Source: Pseudomonadota bacterium
GTDB lineage: Bacteria; Pseudomonadota; Alphaproteobacteria; Rhizobiales; Aestuariivirgaceae
NCBI GenBank assembly: GCA_020161855.1
Contig: JAIUNJ010000002.1
Coordinates: 372,001-436,000 of the forward strand
Direction of reading: 5' to 3'
Length of the DNA stretch: 64,000 bases
Shown here one piece after another: positions 46,133 to 56,328 of the stretch. Each line of letters starts with the position of its first letter. Position 1 is the first letter of the stretch. The notes under the pieces are model-generated. The model ran no database searches and was not told where the DNA came from. It saw only the letters and a list, made by a program, of their open reading frames with translations. A program made the translations under genes and the position numbers.

Positions 46133-47137
46133 TCACTGCTGGCCGTCAATCCACTCGACGATCAGGATTTTCAGATCCTTGTCTGGTTCGAAGTTGCTCT
46201 TGCGCACTTCGAACTGTGTCGGCGCAATCTTCTTGACGCCCTCGGCACAGAAGCTCAGCAGATTTTCCGGCTTGCCCTTGTCGACCACGAGGCGAAAATC
46301 CTTGATCGGCCCCTTCCAGTTCGCGCCGGACGACAAGACATAGCCGATCCACCATTCGCTATAAGGTGAACCGTTCATCTCCGTGGCCCGCGATGCCAGT
46401 TGCTTGTCAAAGGCCGTAAACCAGCTGTCCTCGATGCAGTAGTCCGCGGCATGTTCCCTCTGCCAAGGCTCGGTGCGATACTCCTTGTTGAGGTTGCCGC
46501 CGACACTGCCACCAACAAGTGGCCTGTAGCTGTGTTGCACCGAGATGGTCTTGCCCGCGGGGAAGAGCTGCTTGCGGGTCACGGTTGTGCGGGTGGACCA
46601 TTGCGCAAAATACGAGGGATCTTCTTCCGCCCCCATATTGGCCAACAACCCCTCGCTTACGGCCGCCTTGATCTGCTCGGGTGAAAGCGCCTTCACCTGC
46701 GCCTCGAAGGCCTGCCAGTCCGCTGGGCCTGAGGGGGTCAAGCCCAGTTCCTTCAGCCTTTGCGTCACATCCTGACCATCCACCATGGCCTGCTCGACGA
46801 TCTCGAATGGCACTGTCTTGCCATCGACGACGGTTTTGAACTTCAGTTCGGACTCATAGTTGTAAACGGCCGTATCGGGATCGGAGGTCTGATCCGGCAG
46901 CGGGAAGGCGACCAGCGCCTCAATGTCCTTGCCGGTGGCGTTGGTGAAGCGATAGTCGACCTTCACCTCATCTCGCGAGATGTAGAGATCTTCGCTGTCC
47001 ATGGAGATGGCATCTGTCGTGGTCAGCGTCAGCCCGCCGATGGCAACTTCGGCAAGGCTGTCATTGGCTGCGGATGGCGCGGCGGCCCAGATAACAGCAA
47101 GTGCGGCTGAAGCCGCCGACAGCCAAATCCTGCGCAT
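46133..47137 (-). CDS. DUF4424 domain-containing secreted protein
   Basis: A 334-residue exported protein: signal peptide (about 1-24, ending APSAAND) and a DUF4424 domain with GGLTLTTTDAISMDSEDLYIS, VDYRFTNATGKDIEALVAFPLPD and a C-terminal WIGYVLSSGANWKGPIKDFRLVVDKG. The function is unknown. ATG 47137 is chosen because AAGGAGG is five bases before it; GTG 47140 is adjacent. It follows an ABC-2 exporter by 12 bp and may share its transcript. Confidence 0.85.
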   Translation of the reverse strand: MRRIWLSAASAALAVIWAAAPSAANDSLAEVAIGGLTLTTTDAISMDSEDLYISRDEVKVDYRFTNATGKDIEALVAFPLPDQTSDPDTAVYNYESELKFKTVVDGKTVPFEIVEQAMVDGQDVTQRLKELGLTPSGPADWQAFEAQVKALSPEQIKAAVSEGLLANMGAEEDPSYFAQWSTRTTVTRKQLFPAGKTISVQHSYRPLVGGSVGGNLNKEYRTEPWQREHAADYCIEDSWFTAFDKQLASRATEMNGSPYSEWWIGYVLSSGANWKGPIKDFRLVVDKGKPENLLSFCAEGVKKIAPTQFEVRKSNFEPDKDLKILIVEWIDGQQ

Positions 47138-47149
47138 CACGGCCTCCTT

Positions 47150-47907
47150 CTAGTTCTTGAGCCGGTAGCCTGTGTTGAACATCCATTGCACAATTGCAAG
47201 ACACAGGCCGAGGAAGAACAGCGTCATCGCCAGGCTGACACCCACATGGACATCCGCCACCTCGTTGAAGCTCCAGCGAAATCCGCTGACGAGATAGACC
47301 ACGGGATTGAAGAGCGACACCGTGTGCCAGAAAGGCGGCAGGATGCTGATCGGATAGAAGCTGCCGCCGAGGAAGGTCAGCGGCGTCATGATCAGCAAGG
47401 GGATGATCTGCAGCTTTTCGAAGCCATCGGCCCAAAGCCCGATGATGAAGCCAAACAGACTGAAGGTGATTGCGGTGAGCAGCAGAAAAAGCGCCATCCA
47501 CAGCGGGTGCGCCACGTGAAACGGCACAAAGAAGGCCGAGGTCGCCAGGATCACCAGGCCAATGAAAATCGACTTTGTCGCCGCGGCACCGACGAAGCCC
47601 AGAACCATTTCCAGGGCCGAGACGGGTGCGGCCAGATACTCATAGATGGTGCCTGAGAAGCGCGGGAAATAAATGCCGAAAGACGCGTTCGAGATCGATT
47701 GCGTCAGCAGCGACAGCATGATCAGGCCCGGCACGATAAAGGCGCCATAGCTCACGCCACTCACGTCCTGGATGCGCGAGCCGATGGCGGCCCCGAAGAC
47801 GACGAAATAGAGAACGGTCGAGATCACCGGGGAGACAAGGCTCTGTCCCAGCGTGCGGAAAAAACGTGCCATCTCGTAGCGGTAGATGGCCCAGATGCCA
47901 TACCAAT

Positions 47908-47911
<4 letters not shown>
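47150..47911 (-). CDS. ABC-2 type transporter permease
   Basis: A 253-residue inner-membrane protein with six hydrophobic segments and the ABC-2 signature region [16 protein letters not shown] near the C-terminus; [24 protein letters not shown] lies before the third segment. It resembles the NodJ/YadH-like exporters, but the substrate is not deducible. Its ATG overlaps the stop of the ATPase gene (ATGA). Confidence 0.88.
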
Positions 47912-48828
<917 letters not shown>

Positions 48829-48890
48829 GGCGGGCTTTTAGGCGCGTTGCTGCCGGATTTCAAACCCGCCCGTGTCAGCAGCCTGTCAGC

Positions 48891-49826
48891 CTACTCAAAA
48901 AGGCTGGAAACGCTTTCTTCCCGGCTGGTGCGGCTGATGGCTTCGCCGATCAGCGAGGCAATGGGAATAACCCTGATGTTACGGGCGACCTTGACTGCCT
49001 CGGTCGGCTGGATCGAGTCGGTGATCACAAGCTGTTTCAGCTTGGACGAAGTGATGCGGGAAACTGCGCCGCCGGAAAGTACGCCATGGGTAATGTAGGC
49101 GCTGACATCGCGGGCCCCCTGCTCCAGCAAGGCCTCGGCAGCGTTGCACAGCGTGCCGCCGGAATCGACGATATCATCGAGCAGGATGCAGGATTTGCCC
49201 TTCACCTCACCGATGATGTTCATGACCTCGCTTTCGCCCGGCCGGTCGCGGCGCTTGTCAACGATGGCGAGCGGTGTTCCGAGGCGCTTGGCCAGCGCAC
49301 GGGCACGGACCACGCCGCCCACGTCAGGCGAGACAACCACGGTGTTGCTGACATCGCCGTGCTGCTGGATATCGCGCACGAAAACGGGGCCGGCAAAGAG
49401 ATTGTCGGTCGGAATATCGAAGAAGCCCTGAATCTGCCCAGCGTGGAGGTCCATCGTCAGGACGCGGTCAGCGCCGGCATGGGTGATGAGATTGGCAACG
49501 AGCTTTGCCGAGATCGGTGTGCGCGAACCGGATTTGCGGTCCTGCCGGGCGTAACCATAATAGGGAACCACCGCCGTGATGCGGCGAGCCGAGGCGCGGC
49601 GCAACGCATCGATGATGATCAGCAGTTCCATCAGGTGGTCGTTGGCGGGGAACGAGGTCGACTGCACCACGAACATGTCCTGGCCGCGGACATTTTCCTG
49701 GATTTCGACGAAGACTTCCATGTCGTTGAAGCGGCGGACAACGGCCTTGGTGATCGGCAGGCTCAGGTAGGAGCAGACAGCCTCGGCAAGCGGCCTGTTG
49801 CTGTTCCCTGCAATGATTTTCATCAT
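48891..49826 (-). CDS. prs: Ribose-phosphate pyrophosphokinase
   Basis: A 311-residue enzyme making PRPP from ribose-5-phosphate and ATP. Signatures: [66 protein letters not shown] and the PRPP loop [12 protein letters not shown]. The start is one of the paired ATGs at 49826/49823; an open extension to 49853 is not needed. It stands alone between the lipoprotein operon and the ABC exporter genes. Confidence 0.96.
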   Translation of the reverse strand: MMKIIAGNSNRPLAEAVCSYLSLPITKAVVRRFNDMEVFVEIQENVRGQDMFVVQSTSFPANDHLMELLIIIDALRRASARRITAVVPYYGYARQDRKSGSRTPISAKLVANLITHAGADRVLTMDLHAGQIQGFFDIPTDNLFAGPVFVRDIQQHGDVSNTVVVSPDVGGVVRARALAKRLGTPLAIVDKRRDRPGESEVMNIIGEVKGKSCILLDDIVDSGGTLCNAAEALLEQGARDVSAYITHGVLSGGAVSRITSSKLKQLVITDSIQPTEAVKVARNIRVIPIASLIGEAISRTSREESVSSLFE

Positions 49827-49929
49827 TTCTGCTCGTCCCCTGCTCGCCGCCATGCGCGGCTCTATAACAACAGGGTGACAGCGAAAAAAGGGGCCTCGCG
49901 CGAGAGTTCACAGACTGCGTAAATCAGCC

Positions 49930-50685
49930 TCACCGGTGGCGCTGGATCAGGTTGAAAATGCCTTCGGCTGCGGCAGCCGTCGCGGCATCAGCATTTTCAC
50001 CCCAGCCGGTGTCCAGGGCGCCCTCCGGAACCACGTTTTCCTGCTTCACATTGCCCAGAACCCGGCCTGAGGGATCAGCCACCACCCAGGACAGGCGCAC
50101 CATCTGGCGGCCCTGCGTGGGTGTGCCCAGTTCCACCTTGCCGTTAATGGTCAGGGCGTCCTTGCGGCTGGCATTGAGAACTGGCCATCCTGCATCCTTG
50201 AGGACACGGCGCATCGCGCTGGTCAATTCCTCGTTGCCGCGGCCCGGCGAGCCCGACACACCGGGAACAGCCACGGCATTGATAACGGTCTGACCGGGAA
50301 GCGGCTTCTCCGGAGGCTTGCTGTCGGCAGCCGCCACTTGCTGTTGCCCGCCATCATCGGCCGGCGGCGGTTCGCCTGCCTGTGCAGCCTTGTCGGCAGC
50401 GATGGCCGCATCAATGTCGCTGTTCGACAGTTCGACAGCACCCGGCCCCTCAAGCGTTTCATAGTCGAGTTCATTGTGGGCGTTCGGCCCGGCGACCTCG
50501 AATGTCTCCTGTGGCGGCAGGGCGAGCGGATTGCTGGTGGCGGGCGCCGGGGCCTGGCTGCCGGGGGCCAGCGGCGGCTGGGCTGTGGCAACCTGGCCCT
50601 GCCAGGGCGAATCCCGCAACAACGGCGACTTGGAGCTGCAGGCCGCCAGAAGCAGCGCCACAGCGATCATGGCGAGGAGTCTCAC
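49930..50685 (-). CDS. Putative lipoprotein of unknown function
   Basis: A 251-residue lipoprotein: signal peptide with lipobox LLLAAC (Cys at about residue 15), a long Pro/Ala/Gln-rich linker (to about 130), and a C-terminal domain of about 110 residues (ELTSAMRRVLKDAGWPVLNASRKDALTINGKVEL...WVVADPSGRVLG). I do not recognise the family. GTG 50685 overlaps the M24 stop (GTGA), with GGAGATGG upstream. Last gene of the lgt operon. Confidence 0.72.
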   Translation of the reverse strand: MRLLAMIAVALLLAACSSKSPLLRDSPWQGQVATAQPPLAPGSQAPAPATSNPLALPPQETFEVAGPNAHNELDYETLEGPGAVELSNSDIDAAIAADKAAQAGEPPPADDGGQQQVAAADSKPPEKPLPGQTVINAVAVPGVSGSPGRGNEELTSAMRRVLKDAGWPVLNASRKDALTINGKVELGTPTQGRQMVRLSWVVADPSGRVLGNVKQENVVPEGALDTGWGENADAATAAAAEGIFNLIQRHR

Positions 50686-51833
50686 CTGACAACCATCTCC
50701 AACGACAGCTTGGAAACAGATTCCGGCTTTTTGGCGCCGAGAATATAGGTGCGGCCCAGGCAATAGGCATTGCCGCTGTCCGAATCCATCAGCACCATGT
50801 GCGCGAAGAACACCATGCCCGGACCCAGCACCACGTCGTTGTTGGCATAGAACATGGGGAAATCCATCCAGCTCGGCGTGAACTTGGCGCCGAGGGAATA
50901 GCCGCAAGCATTGAGCTTGTGCGCCCCCATGCCATGTTCATCCATCACGCGAGCATGGGCGGCGAAGACATCGCCAGCCGTGTTACCCGGTTGCAGCTTG
51001 TCCTCGACGGCAGCCAATGCCGCCTGGCAGGCCGTGTCCATGCGCTCGTGGTGCTTCGTCGGCTTTCCGATGATAAGTGTGCGCATGAAAGCCGCGTGAT
51101 AGTGCCTGTAGACGCCCGCCCATTCGAGCGTGAGCTGGTCGCGCTTGCCAAGTTTGCGGCGCCCGGCCTTGTAGCGGCAAAGCAGCGCATCGCGGCCCGA
51201 ACCGATAATGAATTCGTTGGCGGGATAGTCGCCGCCGCCGGCAAAGATTGCGGCCTGCTGGGCGGCGAGAATATCACCCTCGTCGGCGCCAGCCTTGGTC
51301 TTGCGGATCGCGGCCTTCAATGCGGCGTCGCCCAGTTCTCCGGCCTTGCGCACATATTTCAGTTCGGCGGGCGACTTGACGAGGCGGAGGCGGTCGAACA
51401 GGTCGGTTGCCTCGATGAGGCGGCAGAAGCCCTCCATCGCATGATCGACAGCCTTGCCGTTGAAGTGTGTGAGCCCATAGGACTTGTTCTCGATGCCCAG
51501 AGTGTGGCTGTGGCAGCCCAGGCTCTCCAGCATGTCTTTCAACTGTGCGGCAGGTTGCGCGCCGGCGGCATCCGTCCAGATGCGGATGTCATCGACGATC
51601 GAGGTGTGTTGCGCCTGCCGGAGATCGGCAGACCGCGTGAGCAGCGCCATGCGGCCATCGGCTCCGACATAAAGGCACTGAAAGAAGCAGAAGCCGAAGG
51701 TGTCGTAGCCCGTCAGCCAATACATACTCTCCTGCTGGAAGAGCAGCATGCCATCGAGGCCGCGCGCGGCCATGGCCGCCTTTGCTTTCTCCATGCGCTG
51801 GGCGAACTCTTCACGGGAAAAATGCAAGGCCAT
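50682..51833 (-). CDS. M24 family (creatinase/DoeA-like) hydrolase without metal ligands
   Basis: A 383-residue pita-bread-fold protein: creatinase N-terminal domain (about 1-140) and M24 domain. The metal ligands of true aminopeptidases are absent: the DAG motif reads EWAG, the second Asp position is Ala (VYRHYHAAFMRT), and the late His/Glu sites read ACGYSLGAKF and VFFAHMVL. This matches the metal-free creatinase and DoeA (ectoine hydrolase) type, with YRHYH as the likely catalytic His. The substrate is unknown; an Xaa-Pro dipeptidase label would be misleading. Three bases after pgeF. Confidence 0.82.
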   Translation of the reverse strand: MALHFSREEFAQRMEKAKAAMAARGLDGMLLFQQESMYWLTGYDTFGFCFFQCLYVGADGRMALLTRSADLRQAQHTSIVDDIRIWTDAAGAQPAAQLKDMLESLGCHSHTLGIENKSYGLTHFNGKAVDHAMEGFCRLIEATDLFDRLRLVKSPAELKYVRKAGELGDAALKAAIRKTKAGADEGDILAAQQAAIFAGGGDYPANEFIIGSGRDALLCRYKAGRRKLGKRDQLTLEWAGVYRHYHAAFMRTLIIGKPTKHHERMDTACQAALAAVEDKLQPGNTAGDVFAAHARVMDEHGMGAHKLNACGYSLGAKFTPSWMDFPMFYANNDVVLGPGMVFFAHMVLMDSDSGNAYCLGRTYILGAKKPESVSKLSLEMVVR

Positions 51834-51836
51834 GGA

Positions 51837-52598
51837 TCACACCAATGAAATGGCCGAGATCAGGCGGCCGTAATCCTTTTCGCCACGGTGCGTGGCGCGG
51901 CGGTAGCTGTAGAAACTCGATTCGTCGGAGTAGGTGCAAAGGGCAAGATCGAGCACCTTGCCAAGCCCGGCCCGTTCCAGCCGCGCCACGAGATAGGCTG
52001 GCAGGTCGAACATGAAATGGTTCTCTTTCATCGACGGGATGAAAAAGCGGGCATTGTCCTGGCTCTCGGTCAGGAAAGGCGCGGGAAACTCCGGACCCAC
52101 CTCATAAGCCGCCTGTGAAATAGTGGGGCCGAGCGCCGCTACGATTCGGTTCCGGCGGGCGCCCTGTTCTTCCATCAGCTGGATCGTAGCGTCCGTGATG
52201 CCGGTCACCGCACCTTTCCAGCCTGCATGGCACGCACCAATCACGCCTGCCTCTGCATCGGCAAACAGCACCGGTCCGCAATCGGCCGTCAGCACGCCAA
52301 TGGCGAGGCCCTTCTCCGTCGTTACCAGCCCATCGACCTGCGGGCGGCCGTCAACGGGCCATGGTTCGACGACGCGAAGCGCCGTTGCGCTGTGTACCTG
52401 ATAGGCCGTCACCAGCCGCTCTGGCGCGACATTGAGTGCGCGCGCGACGGTTTCGCGGTTCATGCGCACCAGATCGGGATCGTCACCCGAACCCAGCCCG
52501 CAATTCAGCGAGGCAAAAATGCCGGTCGAATGGCCGCCGCCACGGGTGAAGAAACCGTGGGAGATGCCAGGAAGTTTCAGGGCCTCTGACTCGATCAT
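51837..52598 (-). CDS. pgeF: Peptidoglycan editing factor PgeF (laccase-domain protein)
   Basis: A 253-residue copper/zinc-binding protein of the YfiH type, which removes wrongly incorporated L-Ser from peptidoglycan precursors. Motifs: FFTRGGGHSTGIFASLNCG, VHSATALRV, LTADCGPVLFAD and ACHAGWKGAVTG, and the C-terminal FYSYRRATHRGE. Overlaps the methyltransferase gene by four bases. Confidence 0.93.
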   Translation of the reverse strand: MIESEALKLPGISHGFFTRGGGHSTGIFASLNCGLGSGDDPDLVRMNRETVARALNVAPERLVTAYQVHSATALRVVEPWPVDGRPQVDGLVTTEKGLAIGVLTADCGPVLFADAEAGVIGACHAGWKGAVTGITDATIQLMEEQGARRNRIVAALGPTISQAAYEVGPEFPAPFLTESQDNARFFIPSMKENHFMFDLPAYLVARLERAGLGKVLDLALCTYSDESSFYSYRRATHRGEKDYGRLISAISLV

Positions 52599-53644
52599 GC
52601 TGCACCAAATGGATAGGGCGGAGCGAGCCCCGCACCAGTGACCGCCGTCACCTTGAAAAGGTGGCCCATTTGGCCGGGATGTGCAAGCCGTTCCGTCGCG
52701 GCCATTAGTGATTGCCGCTTCTCGCCCTCAAGTGTCCGCAGCAGCGCTTCGGTGCGCTCGTTGATGCCCATCGCTGTTAGGAAATCCCCTTGTGTCATCA
52801 GTTCCGAAACAGTTGCTCCCTCCTTGGCAAAGGCACGTGACAGGGACTGAAAATCCACATGCGAGGTGATATCGGCCTCGCCCGGCGCCTCGGTGATGCT
52901 GACAAATTTATGGGATTTCATGGCCTGCAGTGTATCGCCGGTGGCCGATTTGGCGTGCCCATAGTCGATGATGAGTCCGGCACCGCCGACAGTGTTGAGA
53001 TGGTTGCCGAGGGCCGCCGCAAGCGCATCGCGGATGCTGGAATCCTCGACAACGCCGTCGCCATGCAGTGCAAGAGGCATGGCACTTGGCACGAGGCCGA
53101 TCGACAGCCTGCCCTCCGTTACGCCGACGCACCGTTCGAACACCCTGCCCTCCCGCCGCTCGAACTGCTGGATCGGCAAGGCATCAAAGAACTCATTGGC
53201 GATGAGAATGGTGGGCCTAGCCGGAAGCGAGGCAATGCCGCTGTGCCAGGTGGCATCGGGAACAAGCCGCCGCTGCGCCTCGCGCAGAACCGGACTCGTC
53301 TCAACAAAATGAACCTCGGCGGCCTTGCGGCAGGCCTCATCCTTGCGCAGCACGCGCAACACGTCCGCCATCAGCGTGCCGCGCCCCGGCCCGAGTTCAA
53401 CGAGGGCGAAATGCCTGGGCTTCTGCAACAGGTGCCAGACATTCATGCACCAGACGCCGATCAACTCCCCGAAGACCTGGCTGATCTCCGGCGCCGTGGT
53501 GAAATCTCCAGCTCGGCCGAAGGGATCGCGGGTCATGTAGTAGCCATGCTCGGGATGGCCGAGGCAGAGCGCCATGTAGCGGTCGAGCGGCATCGGGCCG
53601 TCGCTCTCGATCATGCCCGTGATGATCCGCTCCAGAGCCGTCAT
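52595..53644 (-). CDS. SAM-dependent methyltransferase (NDUFAF7/MidA family)
   Basis: A 349-residue methyltransferase of the DUF185 group: MALCLGHPEHGYYMTRDPFGRAGDFTTAPEISQVFGELIG at the N-terminus (read in parts), the SAM motif LVELGPGRGTLMADVLR and IANEFFDALPIQQF. The mitochondrial homologue methylates an arginine of a complex I subunit; the bacterial target is not known. Overlaps lgt by four bases on one side and pgeF on the other. Confidence 0.9.
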   Translation of the reverse strand: MTALERIITGMIESDGPMPLDRYMALCLGHPEHGYYMTRDPFGRAGDFTTAPEISQVFGELIGVWCMNVWHLLQKPRHFALVELGPGRGTLMADVLRVLRKDEACRKAAEVHFVETSPVLREAQRRLVPDATWHSGIASLPARPTILIANEFFDALPIQQFERREGRVFERCVGVTEGRLSIGLVPSAMPLALHGDGVVEDSSIRDALAAALGNHLNTVGGAGLIIDYGHAKSATGDTLQAMKSHKFVSITEAPGEADITSHVDFQSLSRAFAKEGATVSELMTQGDFLTAMGINERTEALLRTLEGEKRQSLMAATERLAHPGQMGHLFKVTAVTGAGLAPPYPFGAA

Positions 53645-54450
53645 GCGGTGTGGCGTGAACGCAGCAGCAGCCAGATGCCGATGATGACCAGCGGCAGGGA
53701 CAGGATCATGCCCATGGTGAAGACGCCACCGATGTAACCGATCTGGGCATCCGGCTCCCGGAAGAATTCGACGATGATGCGTGAGAGGCCGTAGCCGAGA
53801 GCGAAAATGCCTGAAGCCCGGCCCGGATGCTTGAGCGCACCAAAGCGATGGGTGGCGATCCGCACGGCGGCAAAGAGGACGAGCCCTTCCAGCAGCGCTT
53901 CGTAGATTTGACTCGGATGGCGGGCCACCGTGTCACCGGGGAAGATGACACCCCAGGGCACGTCGGTGATGCGGCCTGGCAGCTCGGCATTGACGAAATT
54001 GGCAACACGGCCAAGGCCGAGGCCCACCGTGCAACCGGCAGCGCCGAGATCAAGCATGCGGTCGAGCGTCTTTCCGCGTGGGTAGCCATAGGCCAGGCAG
54101 GCGATCACCACACCAAGAAAGCCACCATGGAAGGACATGCCGCCGTCCCAGGTGCGGAGGATGTCGAGCGGCTGGCTGAAATAATGGGCCGGATTGTAGA
54201 AAAGCACGTAGCCGAGGCGCCCGCCCAGCACGACGCCCAACAGCACGTAGATGAACAGTTCATCGGCTTCCGCGGCATTCACCGTCGGCGGATTGGCGCC
54301 CCAGAGACGCGGCTGGCGCGACAGATACTTGATGTACCAGACACAGAACAGGATGCCGACGACATAGGCCAGCGCATACCAATGGACTTCGAAGGGCCCG
54401 AGGCGCAGGGCTACGGGATCGAACGCGGGGTGAGCAATGACGGCCAGCAT
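53641..54450 (-). CDS. lgt: Prolipoprotein diacylglyceryl transferase
   Basis: A 269-residue inner-membrane enzyme with seven helices that adds diacylglycerol to the Cys of prolipoproteins. Key motifs: GGRLGYVLFYNP, MSFHGGFLGV (catalytic His region) and GRVANFVNAELPGR with the essential Arg and Glu. ATG 54450, AGGGAG eight bases upstream. It heads a five-gene operon whose last member is itself a lipoprotein. Divergent from ubiK. Confidence 0.95.
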   Translation of the reverse strand: MLAVIAHPAFDPVALRLGPFEVHWYALAYVVGILFCVWYIKYLSRQPRLWGANPPTVNAAEADELFIYVLLGVVLGGRLGYVLFYNPAHYFSQPLDILRTWDGGMSFHGGFLGVVIACLAYGYPRGKTLDRMLDLGAAGCTVGLGLGRVANFVNAELPGRITDVPWGVIFPGDTVARHPSQIYEALLEGLVLFAAVRIATHRFGALKHPGRASGIFALGYGLSRIIVEFFREPDAQIGYIGGVFTMGMILSLPLVIIGIWLLLRSRHTA

Positions 54451-54496
54451 GGAGGCCACTCCCTAGAGCAAATCAGGGCAAAACTGAATGGAATTT

Positions 54497-54572
54497 GCGA
54501 CAGCTGCGTCGCAGACGGGACGGGCTGCCCGTGTACCACCCGGCGGACGATTTGCCCCAAGGGAAACCCTTG
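54497..54572. repeat. Three small perfect hairpins in the lgt-ubiK spacer
   Basis: GCGAC/GTCGC (54497-54501 and 54508-54512), ACGGG/CCCGT (54520-54524 and 54528-54532) and CAAGGG/CCCTTG (54558-54563 and 54567-54572) follow each other within 76 bp. They sit between divergent promoters, so they may be leader structures or operators. No T-run follows. Confidence 0.45.
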
Positions 54573-54621
54573 AAGTCGGCGCTCCAGACTCCTAGCTATG
54601 CGGCCAGACAGGAGACCCGCC

Positions 54622-54897
54622 ATGCCCACCACCAATTCCAAGTTCTTCGACGATCTCGCGAAGCTGATGAGCAATGCGGCCGGTGCGGCGCAGGGCGTCC
54701 GCAAGGAAGTCGATACGCTGGTGCAGGGCCAGGTCGAGCGGGTGCTGAACAATCTCAACGTCGTGAAGCGCGAAGAGTTTGATGTGGTGAAGGAGATGGC
54801 CGAGAAGGCTCGCCTCGAAAACGAAGCGCTGACCCGCCGCATCTCTGAACTTGAAGCAAAACTCAGCGGAGCAAAGCCTTCCGATTCGGCTTCGTGA
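54622..54897 (+). CDS. ubiK: Ubiquinone biosynthesis accessory factor UbiK
   Basis: A 91-residue helical protein (BMFP/YqiC family): KFFDDLAKLMSNAAGAAQGVRKEV, then a coiled coil VKREEFDVVKEMAEKARLENEALTRRISELEAKL split between positions 50 and 82. It helps coenzyme Q biosynthesis proteins at the membrane. AGGAG eight bases before ATG 54622; an ATG at 54598 has no such site. Confidence 0.9.
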   Translation: MPTTNSKFFDDLAKLMSNAAGAAQGVRKEVDTLVQGQVERVLNNLNVVKREEFDVVKEMAEKARLENEALTRRISELEAKLSGAKPSDSAS

Positions 54898-55009
54898 TTC
54901 TCTTCCGAATATAGGTGTTGAGGAATCAGCCGCATCCTTGCGGCGACTCGCTTGCATTGTCATTTTGCCACCGTCAACGGCGCGATTCGTCCGTTGGCGG
55001 AGGAATTGA

Positions 55010-55510
55010 ATGAGCCTTTCGATCGAAATGGACGACGTCTCCTTCAATCCGCTCGACAGGGTCGAGCGGCTGGCGGAGCGCATGGCCTGGACTCTCGACC
55101 GGACGAGCTCTGATGAAGTGGTGATGGGCGTTACGGGCGGCTGGTCCGACCTGACGCTGTCGTTGAACTGGCGCGATGATCTCGAGTCCCTCCTCTGCAT
55201 GTCGGCCTATGAGCTGAAAGTTCCGCAGAAGCGGCAGGACGAAATCGCCCGGTTGCTGAACCTGATCAACGCCCAACTCATTCATGGCCATTTTGATTTC
55301 TGGCTGAGCGAAGGCAGCATCGTCTTCCGTTCGAGCCTGCTGCTGGCCGGCGCCGCCGAAGCCAATGACTCGCAATGTGAAGGCATGATCCGCATCGCCG
55401 TCGAAAGCTGCCAGCGCTACTATCCGGCAATCCAGTTCGTGATCTGGGCCGGGCACACCGCCGAACAGGCGCTCGACAGCGCGCTTCTTGATACGCGAGG
55501 CGAAGCGTGA
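55010..55510 (+). CDS. YbjN domain-containing protein
   Basis: A 166-residue YbjN-type protein (structural relative of type III secretion chaperones). It begins with NPLDRVERLAERMAW and has WSDLTLSLNWRDDLESLLCMSAYELKVP, and LLNLINAQLIHGHFDFWLSEGSIVFR. A regulatory or chaperone role is suspected for the family. GGAGG sits before the ATG; the gene overlaps proC at GTGA, a pairing common in alphaproteobacteria. Confidence 0.88.
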   Translation: MSLSIEMDDVSFNPLDRVERLAERMAWTLDRTSSDEVVMGVTGGWSDLTLSLNWRDDLESLLCMSAYELKVPQKRQDEIARLLNLINAQLIHGHFDFWLSEGSIVFRSSLLLAGAAEANDSQCEGMIRIAVESCQRYYPAIQFVIWAGHTAEQALDSALLDTRGEA

Positions 55511-56328
55511 GCATTCCGCTCAAGGGTTCGCTGGTTCTCATCGGCGCGGGCAAGATGGGTGGCGCCATGCTGGAAGGCTGGCTTGCCGCAGGCGTCGATC
55601 CGCGCCAGGTGGCGGCACTCGATCCGGCTCCGCCGCAGGAGGTGGCCGACCTCATCGCGCGGCATGCTGTGCGGCTCAATCCCTCGCCTGCAAGCATCAC
55701 GGATGCGGAAGTCGTTCTGGTTGCCGTGAAGCCGCAAGTGATGGATGCCGTGCTGACGCCGCTCCACGGCCTTGCTGCCTCAAAGCCTTTGATCCTCTCG
55801 ATTGCCGCGGGCAAGACCATTGCCTCCTTCGAGAGCCATTTCGGTGCGGATGCTTCCGTGATCCGCACCATTCCCAACACACCGGCCGCCGTGGGCCGCG
55901 GCATCACCGCCATGACCGCCAATGCCAATGTTTCGCCGGCCCAGATGGAACTGGCGGAGAAACTGCTGCAGTCGATCGGCGAGGTGGTGCGGGTCGCCGA
56001 TGAATCGCTGATCGATGCCGCCACCGCAGTATCGGGCTCGGGGCCGGCCTATGTCTTCTATCTCACCGAATGCCTCACGGCCGCGGCCGAGGCCGTTGGT
56101 CTGCCGCCCGACGTGGCGGTGAAGCTGGCGCGCGCAACCGTCGCTGGTTCTGGGGAGCTGATGCGCCAGTCCGGTATCGATGCCGGAACGCTGCGGCAGA
56201 ACGTGACCTCGCCCAAGGGGACAACATATGAAGCCCTGCAGGTGCTGATGGCCGACAAAGGCCTCAAGCCCCTGATGACGGAAGCCGTGAAGGCGGCCAC
56301 GCGCCGCTCACGCGAACTGGCAAGCTGA
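55507..56328 (+). CDS. proC: Pyrroline-5-carboxylate reductase
   Basis: A 273-residue NAD(P)H enzyme making the last step to proline. N-terminal Rossmann motif LIGAGKMGGAMLEGWL, then AVKPQVMDAVL, IPNTPAAVGRGITAM, the C-terminal family signature GSGPAYVFYLTECLTAAAEAVGL and ATRRSREL. GTG 55507 overlaps the YbjN stop; its own stop overlaps the next ATG. Confidence 0.95.
   Translation: MSIPLKGSLVLIGAGKMGGAMLEGWLAAGVDPRQVAALDPAPPQEVADLIARHAVRLNPSPASITDAEVVLVAVKPQVMDAVLTPLHGLAASKPLILSIAAGKTIASFESHFGADASVIRTIPNTPAAVGRGITAMTANANVSPAQMELAEKLLQSIGEVVRVADESLIDAATAVSGSGPAYVFYLTECLTAAAEAVGLPPDVAVKLARATVAGSGELMRQSGIDAGTLRQNVTSPKGTTYEALQVLMADKGLKPLMTEAVKAATRRSRELAS

Noticed and set aside
49891-49910. CTCGCGCGAG palindrome followed by a T-run on the minus strand
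   Set aside because: Considered as terminator of the lipoprotein operon, but only three pairs can form around a four-base loop and the T-run is five bases away.
50382-51848. 488-codon open frame antisense to the lipoprotein and M24 genes
   Set aside because: No recognisable domain and the sense genes have clear family motifs and coupled starts.
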